Below are positions 51,979 through 60,276 of a stretch of 64,000 nt of DNA, piece after piece. A model generated the notes under the pieces. That model was given only the letters and a program-made list of their open reading frames with translations, was not told where the DNA came from and made no database searches. Origin of the DNA: Acidicapsa dinghuensis (GTDB lineage: Bacteria > Acidobacteriota > Terriglobia > Terriglobales > Acidobacteriaceae); assembly GCF_025685685.1 (NCBI RefSeq), contig NZ_JAGSYH010000002.1:172768-236767 (forward strand), in the 5' to 3' direction. The translations under genes and the position numbers were made by a program. Within the stretch, counting starts at the first letter, position 1. The number at the start of each line of letters is the position of its first letter.

Positions 51979-53046
51979 CTATTGCTGATCGGGCTGGTCT
52001 TGTTTCGGCTGTCCCGGCGCCGCCTGTTGTATCTGCGGATGCGGATGATTACTGAATGGATTACCGCCTCCAGTCGGGTCCGGTTGAGACCGGTTGATCG
52101 CGTCCTGCCCGTGCGTCGGATCTTTATGCAGGAAGTGGCGCGAAATATCAGGCCAGAACTCCTGAAAGAGTGATCCTGCGCCACCTTCGGCGGTGATCAC
52201 CAAGGCTCCCGTAACGGTGCTGCTGATGCCGCGCTCATCCTGAGGTAGATATAGGTTGGAGATAGCGCCCGAAATAAAATTTCCCCCCACATTGGAGTAG
52301 TTCGGCTCCCATTTGCCTGTATTGTCGTGGCGGCATATCACGTTAGTGCCTAGCGCATACAGAATCCGGCGCTTGATGCTCCCGCGTCCCAGCCGGAAAT
52401 ATCGCGGATCCTGGTGCAGGAGCGATGGAAGTATCCAATTACCCCACATTTCTCCGTCGAAATTATCGGCGTATGTTTGGCCGTATCGCTTCGCATACCC
52501 TCCAATGCCGCCGCCATAACCGTAATCGGACCCCTCCGCCTGGCCCAGAAGCGCAACAAAGCCAGCAACGCCAAAAGAAACCGGATCAATCTCCGTCTTA
52601 ATTGCCAGATCGAATTTCTGCGCCGACGTGAGCGATGCCGCTCCATATACATAGCTGGTATTGAAATTGGGTACGATCCCTAGAACGCGTTGTTTCTCCT
52701 GCTCTTTGAGCTGTTCCTGAGCCAGATCATGCTGCGACTTCTGAGTCGTGGATTCTGTCGACGGTTTCGTTGCATCCGGGCTCGTGGCCTGGCTGCCGGA
52801 ACTCGCGGACGATCCGGACGACGAGGCCGGTTGTTGCCCCGACGCAGGCGACTGGGAAGATTGTGGTTGAGTTGACGCTGGATTTTGCGTCTGCTGAGGC
52901 AGCGGCGCGTCAGGAAGTTCTGTATTGGCGATCAGAACAGCTGTTGGATGTTCCTCCAGTGTTTGCGCCCTTAATGAAGTATTGCCACAAAAAAATCCAG
53001 CTCCCGCCACAAGGCAGACACAGAGCAGAATAAAACGCGAAGTCAT
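51979..53046 (-). CDS. Exported LLHQDPRxF-family envelope protein (paralogue B)
   Basis: 355 residues from ATG 53046, after GGAG; a GTG at 53076 is the alternative. Signal peptide (FILLCVCLVAGAGFFCG), then a Ser/Gln/Pro-rich disordered stretch (about 40-125), then the family domain: KQRVLGIVPNFNTSY, TSAQKFDLAIKTEIDPVSFG, GGYAKRYGQTYADNFDGEMWGN, SLLHQDPRYFRLGRGSIKRRILYAL, VICRHDNTGKWEPNYSNVGGN, SNLYLPQDERG, and LFQEFWPDISR. It ends in a Pro/Gln-rich tail. It lacks the CarboxypepD domain of the copy at 1890. Function unknown. Divergently transcribed from its closest paralogue at 53512. Confidence 0.75.
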   Translation of the reverse strand: MTSRFILLCVCLVAGAGFFCGNTSLRAQTLEEHPTAVLIANTELPDAPLPQQTQNPASTQPQSSQSPASGQQPASSSGSSASSGSQATSPDATKPSTESTTQKSQHDLAQEQLKEQEKQRVLGIVPNFNTSYVYGAASLTSAQKFDLAIKTEIDPVSFGVAGFVALLGQAEGSDYGYGGGIGGYAKRYGQTYADNFDGEMWGNWILPSLLHQDPRYFRLGRGSIKRRILYALGTNVICRHDNTGKWEPNYSNVGGNFISGAISNLYLPQDERGISSTVTGALVITAEGGAGSLFQEFWPDISRHFLHKDPTHGQDAINRSQPDPTGGGNPFSNHPHPQIQQAAPGQPKQDQPDQQ

Positions 53047-53511
53047 TCGGATATAAATCTCCAGCCAGCTCGGCACGTCGTGATCGAAACATCTTCACAC
53101 GCAGTAAAGTCAGATACCAACGCCTTCAAGGCGACCAGTTATACCGGGCCCGGCTGGAGACAGGCTTACTGCCAAGCTCTTGCATACTCTCCAGTCAAAG
53201 TCTGCGATTACGCCCGTTTTCTCTCTGAATTAGACGTAACTCCTGACAATCTAGCCCTGGAGAATGGCCGCAAGTAGAGAATTCACGCAACTTTGAGCCT
53301 GGACGAGCCATAGGCATGCGATTTTCAATTCGGTGGCAGGATTCCCGACGCCAAGCTTCCTTTGCGCCAGCAACCTCGTCAACGCCTGAGATTGTCCGCA
53401 TGTCGGCCAAGTGCATCGAACGAATCATCATTTACCCTATAAGAGGCTTCGTGCTTGTTGCAGCGGGCGTGGAGACGACCATACTGAAACGAAACGAAGC
53501 AGGATCACTGA
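53047..53511. other. Divergent region between two paralogues
   Basis: 465 bases without a credible gene. Only a -10-like TATAAG at 53438-53443 was noticed on the plus strand, without a convincing -35. No strong inverted repeat seen. Confidence 0.35.
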
Positions 53512-54486
53512 ATGACTTTTCGTCGCGCCCACATGTGTGCTTGCCTGATGGCAAGCTCACTGGTTTTGTGTCTGGCTTCAAAGCGCTTGAATGCGCAGGA
53601 GATCCTTTCCGGCCAGCAAGTTGCTTTGTCCGGTAAACCTGCACTGACATTCGAGGAATTACCAGACGCTCCTGCGCCCCAGATTGCTGTTCTTCAGCAG
53701 ACAACACCTGCATCTTCCTCTTCGTCTCAAACCTCGCCGTCGGAGCCGCAAAGTTCCGCTGGGCAGTCTGGTTCGCCCAGTTCAGCAACACCTCCTCAGC
53801 AGCCACAGGAGTCGCAACACCAGATCGCGGAAGATCAGCTCAAGCAACAAAAGAAACAACGTGTCTTTGGATTTCTTCCAAGCTTCAACACCAGCTATCT
53901 CGATAACGCGGTCTCGCTCACAGCCGGACAGAAATTTCGATTGGCTTTCTCACAAACCACCGATCCGGTGCAATTCGGTATCGCCGCATTCGCCGCTGGG
54001 CTGGACGAAGCAGAGGGCGGCGATTACGGTTACGGCGGTGGTCCTCTGGGCTACGGAAAACGATGGGGAGCCGATTATCTGACCAGCTTCGACGGCAACA
54101 TGATCGGTAACGCTCTCCTGCCTGCCCTCCTGCATCAGGACCCGCGTTTTTTCCGCCGTGGTTACGGATCGGCTAAGCGACGCGTCCTCTATGCACTTGC
54201 TACAAGCTTCGTTTGTAAACACGACGTAACAGGCAAGTGGGAGCCGAATTACTCCAATATCGGCGGCAACATTATCGGCGGCGCCATTTCAAACTTCTAC
54301 GTGCCCAAAGACGATCGAGGAGTTGATAACGTATTTCAAGGCTTTGCACTGGTCACCGTCGAGGGGGGAGCTGGCGCAATCCTTCAGGAGTTCTGGCCGG
54401 ATATCTCACGGAAGTTCTTCCACAAAGACCCCACCAACGGCCACGACGCCATCATCCGCGCACAACACGGACAACAGACGAAATAA
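53512..54486 (+). CDS. Exported LLHQDPRxF-family envelope protein (paralogue C)
   Basis: 324 residues. Signal peptide (CACLMASSLVLCLASKRLNAQ), a Ser/Gln/Pro-rich linker (about 60-110), then the family domain: KKQRVFGFLPSFNTSYL, AGQKFRLAFSQTTDPVQFG, GYGKRWGADYLTSFDGNMIGNALLP, LLHQDPRFFRRGYGSAKRRVLYAL, VCKHDVTGKWEPNYSNIGGN, NFYVPKDDRG, and LQEFWPDISRKFFHKDPT. It shares the HKDPT(H/N)G...DAI tail with the divergent copy, so these two arose by a local duplication. No enzymatic motif is visible. AGGA lies nine bases before the ATG. Confidence 0.75.
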   Translation: MTFRRAHMCACLMASSLVLCLASKRLNAQEILSGQQVALSGKPALTFEELPDAPAPQIAVLQQTTPASSSSSQTSPSEPQSSAGQSGSPSSATPPQQPQESQHQIAEDQLKQQKKQRVFGFLPSFNTSYLDNAVSLTAGQKFRLAFSQTTDPVQFGIAAFAAGLDEAEGGDYGYGGGPLGYGKRWGADYLTSFDGNMIGNALLPALLHQDPRFFRRGYGSAKRRVLYALATSFVCKHDVTGKWEPNYSNIGGNIIGGAISNFYVPKDDRGVDNVFQGFALVTVEGGAGAILQEFWPDISRKFFHKDPTNGHDAIIRAQHGQQTK

Positions 54487-54505
54487 TTCATCCGCCTAAA
54501 TACGG

Positions 54506-55708
54506 CTATTCTGATTTGAGCGATCGCAGCCGCGTGCAGGCGTCGTCCAGATCGCGGTCCTTCTTCGCAAAGCAAAAGCGCAACAGATCCTCGCCATGCC
54601 CGGCGCGGAAAAAAGCTGATCCCGCAACGGACGCCACGCCTGTCTTCGCCAGCAGCCACCGCGCTTTCAGTGCCGCGTTTTCACCCGGAAGCGCGCTCGC
54701 ATCCGCAAGAATGTAGTACGCGCCGCGCGGAATGAAAGGCTTCATGCCTGCATCGTCCAGCGCGCTCACTAGCTTGGCCCGCTTACCCTCATGATCCGCC
54801 GCCAACTGCGTGTAGAACTCTGGCCCAAGCTGTTCAAGCCCCGCAGCCGCCCCATGTTGCAATGGCGCTGGAGCACAGACATACGTCAGATCGTGGAAAT
54901 AGTTCATAGCCGGCAGCCATTTGCTGTGCGCAAGAACAGTCCCCAGCCGCCATCCGGTTACAGAAAATGTCTTCGAAAATCCGGAGATGACCACTGTGCG
55001 CTCACGCATACCCGGCAAGGTCGCGGGCGAAATATGCTCCACATCGCCATACACAAAGTGTTCGTAGATCTCATCAGTGAAGACAAAGAGACCGTGTTCC
55101 TCGGCAACCTGCGCCAGAGCTTCTATCTCCGCGCGGGTAAAGATCTTTCCCGCTGGATTCGACGGCGTATTGATCAGCAGCGCGCGCGTGCGCGGCGTCA
55201 GTGCAGCCTTCACTGCATCAAGATCCAGCGTCCAATCCGCACTTGCATTCACCGGACGAGCCAATGGAACCAGCACCGGCTGCATGCGCATCGATTTCAG
55301 CGTGCTTGCGTGATAGCCGTAAAACGGCTCGAAGAGAATGACCTCATCGCCAGGATTGAGCAGCGCCATCGCCGCCGCGTGAAAACCGCCCGTCGCCCCG
55401 CTCGCCACCAGAATCTCAGTATCCGGATTCACTTCAATGCCGTTGAACCAGCGCACCTTCTCGGCGATCGCCTTGCGCAGACGGGCGATACCGTCCAGCC
55501 GCGTATAGATGTTGTGACCGGCATGCATAGCCTCGATGGCGCCCTGCATCACTGGAGCTGGAACCTCGGTGTCGCACACTCCCTGCGCCAGGTTCACGCC
55601 ACCAATGCGGTCGCACTCCATCGTCATGGCCCGAATCTCTGATTGCAGCGCACGCGGCGCAAGTTCACTGAGCCTCAAATCCTGGGTTATAGCGGTTGTT
55701 CCGGCCAT
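54506..55708 (-). CDS. Class I/II pyridoxal-phosphate aminotransferase
   Basis: 400 residues from ATG 55708, behind GGAGAGGG; an earlier ATG at 55762 lacks this. The PLP lysine lies in VISGFSKTFSVTGWRLG. VNLAQGVCDTEVP, INTPSNPAGKIFTRAEIEAL and VFTDEIYEHFVYGD are conserved. It belongs to the kynurenine/methionine-type group (PatA/MtnE/YbdL-like). It moves amino groups between an amino acid and an oxo acid in the cytosol; the substrate is not readable. It is convergent with paralogue C, 19 bases apart. Confidence 0.9.
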   Translation of the reverse strand: MAGTTAITQDLRLSELAPRALQSEIRAMTMECDRIGGVNLAQGVCDTEVPAPVMQGAIEAMHAGHNIYTRLDGIARLRKAIAEKVRWFNGIEVNPDTEILVASGATGGFHAAAMALLNPGDEVILFEPFYGYHASTLKSMRMQPVLVPLARPVNASADWTLDLDAVKAALTPRTRALLINTPSNPAGKIFTRAEIEALAQVAEEHGLFVFTDEIYEHFVYGDVEHISPATLPGMRERTVVISGFSKTFSVTGWRLGTVLAHSKWLPAMNYFHDLTYVCAPAPLQHGAAAGLEQLGPEFYTQLAADHEGKRAKLVSALDDAGMKPFIPRGAYYILADASALPGENAALKARWLLAKTGVASVAGSAFFRAGHGEDLLRFCFAKKDRDLDDACTRLRSLKSE

Positions 55709-55891
55709 CGGAAATCCCTCTCCAAAGAACCTCTTACGAATATCACAATCCCGGCTTTGCATGACCCCAGTGCGTCGCGGTCAACGCCAAAACTGCCCGT
55801 CTCACCGCAATTCACCAGGAATCATAATGTTACAGATATGTTAAAATAACCGTTAAGAACGCTTGAACAGGCGTTGATTTTTCTGCCATTT

Positions 55892-56443
55892 ATGAATCTC
55901 TATCTCATGCGCCATGCTGACGCTGGCGTATCCCGCGACAATCCGGTGCTTGATGCAAAGCGTGGCCTGGTGAAAGAAGGCAAGCAGCAGTGCATGCTGA
56001 TGGGCGCAGTCCTGGTTGGGCTCAGGGCACAGATTGATGTGGTGATATCGAGTCCGTTGAAGCGAGCCCGGCAGACAGCTCAGTTCGTCGCCACGGAAAT
56101 CGGCGTCGAAACACCAATCCTGAACTCTCCAGCTCTTGCCGCCGATGCAGACTACGCGGCCTTTCAGCAGTTGTTGTCGGAACACAATAACCGGGAGGGC
56201 GTTCTGGTTGTAGGGCACAACCCCAACCTGCATCAGTTCCTCGCGCGGCTGCTTTCCGGCAACGGAAACGGACATCACGCTCTGCAGGGTGGCGGCTGTA
56301 TCCGTCTGCGCAAAGGCGCTATAGCGAGAATTGACTTGGCCCGTCGCCCGGCTCAACTGCAATGGCTTATTGATCCTCGCCTTGCGGGCACCGTTTATAC
56401 CAGCCTGACAAAGAGTTCCCGCCCAAAGACCTCGCGGAAATAA
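55892..56443 (+). CDS. sixA: SixA-like histidine phosphatase
   Basis: 183 residues from ATG 55892 (MNLYLMRHADAG, the family opening with the phospho-His in RHA); a TTG 18 bases upstream is less likely. DVVISSPLKRARQTAQFV and VLVVGHNPNLHQFLARLL are the second conserved Arg and His regions. SixA dephosphorylates phosphohistidine on HPt domains or nitrogen-PTS proteins. Its last 49 bases overlap the convergent ppx gene, so the C-terminus of one constrains the other. Confidence 0.85.
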   Translation: MNLYLMRHADAGVSRDNPVLDAKRGLVKEGKQQCMLMGAVLVGLRAQIDVVISSPLKRARQTAQFVATEIGVETPILNSPALAADADYAAFQQLLSEHNNREGVLVVGHNPNLHQFLARLLSGNGNGHHALQGGGCIRLRKGAIARIDLARRPAQLQWLIDPRLAGTVYTSLTKSSRPKTSRK

Positions 56444-57981
56444 TCCGCCTCTTTGCGCAGCGACCACAACTCCAGTTCAGCGCCCGTGCGTCCTTCCTGC
56501 AGCTCCAGCAAGACGCGCTTAGGGTAAACCCGCGCAAAGACCTTCAGCACATCCGAAGCACGATCCTGATTCAGCGCCGTCGCCAGCCGCAGCAGCACGA
56601 CGCTCTTCAGCACATTCGTATGCTCTTGCGCTGGAATGTTTCTCATCGCCCGGTCCCCAGGCTGCGGACGCGACTTGCCAAGATAGCGCGCAATCGCCGA
56701 AATAATCGTCCGCTGCTGCATCGTATAGCCGTAGATCTCGGTGCTCGATATGACATATTGCGTATGCCGGTGATGCCCCTGGTGATTGATAAATTTCCCG
56801 GTGTCACTCAGCGTTGCCGCAACGGCCAGCCAGTTCTCGTATTCCCCGGGAAGCTGATGCAGCGCCGAAAGATCGCTGTAGAGCTGCATAGTATGATTGC
56901 GCACCGGCTCTGCCTGGCGCAGATTCACGCCGAACCGCTTCGCCGTAGTCAACACGCTCTCCCATCGTTCTTTTTCAAACTGCTGGTGCGCTGTCGCCCG
57001 GTCATCTTTCTCAGCGAGCATCTGCGCCAGAATGCCGTCACGCAACCCAAGATCGGAATACCGGAACCCCGGCAGATTGAAGCTTTCCAGCAGCTCCGCG
57101 TACACAACCGCCCCGGCGACAATGATCTCTGCTCTCTTCGGACCCACGCCAGGCACCGCGGCGCGCTCCGTATTGTTCATCTTGCACAGCTTGGCGGCAA
57201 GACGGCGCACCTCTTTCGGCGTCGTAATGGACGCAGCAGCAACTCCGGCCGCCGCCCCGGATGCCGATCGCGTCGCGCGGCCTGCCTTGGCGACCGGTTT
57301 CGCCAGGGCAGCATGCGCTTCGGCCAGCGCCGCGGCCGTGCCTGAAGTCGCAATCACCAGCGGCACGATCCCCGGATTGATGCGCTTATGCGCCCGTCGC
57401 AGTTCGCGCGCGATGAACTGCTTCATGCGCGCCAGGCCCTCTTCCGACGGAGGATCCATCGGGATGAACTCCTGTGTCAGCCGCACCGCGCCCAAAGAAA
57501 GGCTGATCGTCTCCTTAAGCCGTTTCTGCTCGCTGAGCGTAATCTCGCAGCTACCCCCGCCTACATCCACCAGGATCACCTTGCCTGCTGTGCCCAGCTC
57601 GTAGGTCATGATGCCGCGATGAATCAGCCGTCCTTCTTCCAGTCCGGAGATGACTTCAATCGTCCAGCCCGTCTCTGCCTTGGCCCACGTCAGAAAAGCC
57701 TGTGCGTTGCGCGCATCGCGCATGGCCGCAGTCGCCACCACGCGAATCTGCTCCACGCCATGCTCCTGCACCGCCTTCTGGAAGCGTTTGAGCGCCTTAA
57801 GCGTCATCGCCATCGCGTCGGGTGAGATCAACCCTGTCTCAAAGACACTCGTTCCGAGCCGCGTGACCTCACGATCTTCATGCAGCACTTTCAGCCGATG
57901 CGCCACAATCCGCGCAATCTTCAGCCGGCAGGAGTTGGAACCGATATCGACAGCAGCAAAGGTAGCAGCGGTGACTGGCAT
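56395..57981 (-). CDS. ppx: Exopolyphosphatase / pppGpp phosphohydrolase (Ppx/GppA)
   Basis: 528 residues. N-terminal ASKHA fold: AAVDIGSNSCRLKIARI (phosphate loop), VATAAMRDA, VILVDVGGGSCEITL, SLGAVRLTQEF. An Ala/Gly/Thr-rich stretch (AKPVAKAGRATRSASGAAAGVAAASI, about 225-250) looks like an insertion before KEVRRLAAKL. The C-terminal HD-like part includes YVISSTEIYGYTMQQRTII. It shortens polyphosphate and may convert pppGpp to ppGpp, linking to the Rel/SpoT gene in this window. Its stop lies inside sixA on the other strand. Confidence 0.93.
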   Translation of the reverse strand: MPVTAATFAAVDIGSNSCRLKIARIVAHRLKVLHEDREVTRLGTSVFETGLISPDAMAMTLKALKRFQKAVQEHGVEQIRVVATAAMRDARNAQAFLTWAKAETGWTIEVISGLEEGRLIHRGIMTYELGTAGKVILVDVGGGSCEITLSEQKRLKETISLSLGAVRLTQEFIPMDPPSEEGLARMKQFIARELRRAHKRINPGIVPLVIATSGTAAALAEAHAALAKPVAKAGRATRSASGAAAGVAAASITTPKEVRRLAAKLCKMNNTERAAVPGVGPKRAEIIVAGAVVYAELLESFNLPGFRYSDLGLRDGILAQMLAEKDDRATAHQQFEKERWESVLTTAKRFGVNLRQAEPVRNHTMQLYSDLSALHQLPGEYENWLAVAATLSDTGKFINHQGHHRHTQYVISSTEIYGYTMQQRTIISAIARYLGKSRPQPGDRAMRNIPAQEHTNVLKSVVLLRLATALNQDRASDVLKVFARVYPKRVLLELQEGRTGAELELWSLRKEADYFREVFGRELFVRLV

Positions 57982-58063
57982 TCTCTGTCTCTCGCAGGCT
58001 CATAGCAATCCTCGCCTGCTATCGCCACAATACAACACCAGTCTCACCCGGCAGTGCCGCGCT

Positions 58064-58118
58064 AAAAACAGGAACGGCGGCAAGTGCTTACCCGCCAGTA
58101 AGCTCCTGCCGCCGTTCC
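58064..58118 (-). terminator. Long intrinsic terminator for the ferritin-like genes
   Basis: Outer arms of 12 bases (GGAACGGCGGCA at 58071-58082 and its complement at 58107-58118) and inner arms of six (GCTTAC, GTAAGC) around CCGCCA. Read on the minus strand it is followed by TGTTTTTAG (58070-58062). It lies 25 bases beyond the first ferritin-like stop. Confidence 0.8.
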
Positions 58119-58142
58119 CACATCCAGGGAAATGAAATGCCG

Positions 58143-59096
58143 CTAACTTACATTTCCGTTCAGGCCATTGGGATAAAATCCCCCTTTGGTCCCACTCGGA
58201 CTCGCATAAACAATATTCAGCACCTGTTGCGCCGTACGGCTGAATCCAATGCTGTTCGAATCGGCGTTGACAATCGTGGACGCGGTGTACTGAGCACTTG
58301 ATCCGTTCAGGCTGTCTGACACTGTGCCCAGCCCCACATCATCATTGTTGCTGCCGTCGAGCGTCTCACGCAGATTGCTGATCTTCGTTGCCGTAGCTGC
58401 AATGCCAGCCGATGGTGTCGCCTGATCCAATCCCCACAGCGTCGTGCGAATCAAACCTGCGTGATACGCCTCAACCGCATGGATACCGACAGCTGCCACG
58501 AGGTTGGCCGAAGAAGTCAACGACGCAGCAGCTCCGTGATATGCAGTCACGCCAACGTCTTCAAAAATGTAAGCACCGAGCAGAAAAGCTATATCACTTG
58601 AAAACGGATCGAAGCTCGGACCGATGCCTGCCGCAGCAGCCGCCGCATTGAAGCTGTTGTAAAGATCGATATTCGGCTGCGCTACTGCCGCCGATCCAAG
58701 TGCCGAACGCAGAAACTGCACATGCTTCTGCTCTTCCCCGGCAATCTCCTGCGCGTAAGACGCTACCGCAGGAATAGTAAACGCGACTTTGCAGCTTGCC
58801 GCGCCCGCTGGCTTCACCGTAACCGTTCCGCCGCCGGTTGCCGAACTTCCAGCGCCTATCCCAATCCCGATCTGATCTATCGTTTGCCCCGCATAGGCAA
58901 GTGTGTAGAACTCTGCCTCAAGATATTCGAGGTTCAGAGCGAAATTGAGATAGTCCGCGTCTGTCAGTGTGGATTGCGCCTTCGCCGCAATGCCGCCGAA
59001 CATCAACCCTGCGAGAGCAGTGCTTCCCGCTCTCACCATCCTTCGCCGGCTCATCGCGATCACATCATCCAGAATCTGTGTCTCTGCCGTTGCCAT
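58143..59096 (-). CDS. Exported ferritin-like (PCC13-62 / Rds-like) protein 1
   Basis: 317 residues. An N-terminal SRRRMVRAGSTALAGLMFGGIAAKAQ is a Tat-like export signal (twin Arg, short hydrophobic part, AKAQ). The ferritin-like four-helix region starts at DADYLNFALNLEYLEAEFY with paired acidic residues, and EEQKHVQFLRSAL carries the E-x-x-H motif. FEDVGVTAYHGAA and GIHAVEAYHAGLIR follow. Members resemble plant desiccation-related protein PCC13-62. The metal and function are uncertain; oxidative- or desiccation-stress roles are guesses from the family. Tandem with its paralogue, 46 bases apart. Confidence 0.82.
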   Translation of the reverse strand: MATAETQILDDVIAMSRRRMVRAGSTALAGLMFGGIAAKAQSTLTDADYLNFALNLEYLEAEFYTLAYAGQTIDQIGIGIGAGSSATGGGTVTVKPAGAASCKVAFTIPAVASYAQEIAGEEQKHVQFLRSALGSAAVAQPNIDLYNSFNAAAAAAGIGPSFDPFSSDIAFLLGAYIFEDVGVTAYHGAAASLTSSANLVAAVGIHAVEAYHAGLIRTTLWGLDQATPSAGIAATATKISNLRETLDGSNNDDVGLGTVSDSLNGSSAQYTASTIVNADSNSIGFSRTAQQVLNIVYASPSGTKGGFYPNGLNGNVS

Positions 59097-59142
59097 CGTC
59101 TCTCCGCCCTCAATCTGCTTGTGAAAACATCGTATGAACGTG

Positions 59143-60036
59143 CTACATGCTGCCGGTCGACTTGATATTGCCGTTCAGCCCGCTCGGGAAAAAGCCGCCC
59201 GAGGAAGCACTCGCGCTCGACGTCGCATACACGATATTCAGCACCTGCTGCGGCGTGCGCGCGTAAGCGATAGCAGTATTGGGATTCGCCGCCACGATGG
59301 TCGTCGCGCTCAGCGTTGTCTCATTCCCTCCACCAAGCTGTCCGCGCAACGCCGAGATCTGGTTCGCATATCCCACGTACGTGCTGCCAGCCTGCAACAC
59401 CAGCGTGCGAACCTCGCCCGCATGGTATGCCTCAACCGCCTGAATTCCCGCGGCCGCACCCAGATACGTCTTGTTCTGCAGCAAAGGAGCAGCGCCGGAA
59501 TACGCTGTGACACCAACATCCTCAAAAACAAATGCACCTACCAGAAACGTCTCAAAACTCTGGAACGGATTAAATGACGGTCCAATCCCAGCAGCCATCG
59601 CCGCGGCATTGAAGCTGTTCACCAGATCGATCGGCGGCATTGGCACCGCCGCACTACCGAGTGCCTGCCTCAGAAACCGCACATGATTCAACTCGTTCTG
59701 CGCAATCTCATTCGCATATTCCATCTGTATCTGACTGCTGAACGGAACCATCGATCCGCCCGTCACCGTGCCAGCGCCCGAACCCATATCCGTTGCGGAG
59801 AGCCCGCTTCCCGTTGCCGCAATCAGATAGTACGAAGCCTCGAGATACTCGAGATTCAGGGCAAAGTTAAGGTAATCCGCATCCGTCAATTGCGTTTGCC
59901 CACCCGTCGGTGGAGTCGTCGTAGTCTTCGAAGAAGACCCGCATCCAATCGCACTTAGCACTGCTGCCGTACCAGCGCCCGCTAGAAATCTACGGCGCGT
60001 AAGCAACTTGCCAAGAAAATCATCCACGTCGCGCAC
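59143..60036 (-). CDS. Exported ferritin-like lipoprotein 2
   Basis: 297 residues from a GTG at 60036 six bases after GAGGT. The signal TRRRFLAGAGTAAVLSAIGCGSSS has a twin-Arg and a lipobox-like Cys, so it may be a Tat-exported lipoprotein. The core is very close to its neighbour: DADYLNFALNLEYLEASYY, QNELNHVRFLRQAL, FEDVGVTAYSGAAP, IQAVEAYHAGEVR. A low-complexity SSSKTTTTPPTGGQT linker follows the Cys. The pair arose by tandem duplication. Both end in the same GGFFPSGLNGNIKS / GGFYPNGLNGNVS motif, a family tail of unknown role. Confidence 0.82.
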   Translation of the reverse strand: MRDVDDFLGKLLTRRRFLAGAGTAAVLSAIGCGSSSKTTTTPPTGGQTQLTDADYLNFALNLEYLEASYYLIAATGSGLSATDMGSGAGTVTGGSMVPFSSQIQMEYANEIAQNELNHVRFLRQALGSAAVPMPPIDLVNSFNAAAMAAGIGPSFNPFQSFETFLVGAFVFEDVGVTAYSGAAPLLQNKTYLGAAAGIQAVEAYHAGEVRTLVLQAGSTYVGYANQISALRGQLGGGNETTLSATTIVAANPNTAIAYARTPQQVLNIVYATSSASASSGGFFPSGLNGNIKSTGSM

Positions 60037-60276
60037 CAGCACACCTCATTTCAGAACGAAGATTGAAGTCCACCAATTTCGAACACCATTTCCTCTTGTG
60101 TCCGTTTTGGGAACGCGCCATCTCTTCCTGTGGATTGGCCTGCAGAAGCTATTTTTGGAAACGAGCCTCACCGTGTCGCATTTTGAACAGTTGTAGAACC
60201 TCCTCAACAACCGGCGAAAGCATTGCAAACACAAGCAAAATCGGTCCGGCTGCTATCCTTAACTACAGAAAGAGCT

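Noticed and set aside
53080..53277. 65-residue open frame in the divergent paralogue spacer
   Set aside because: No ribosome site, unremarkable composition, and it lies in a probable promoter region.
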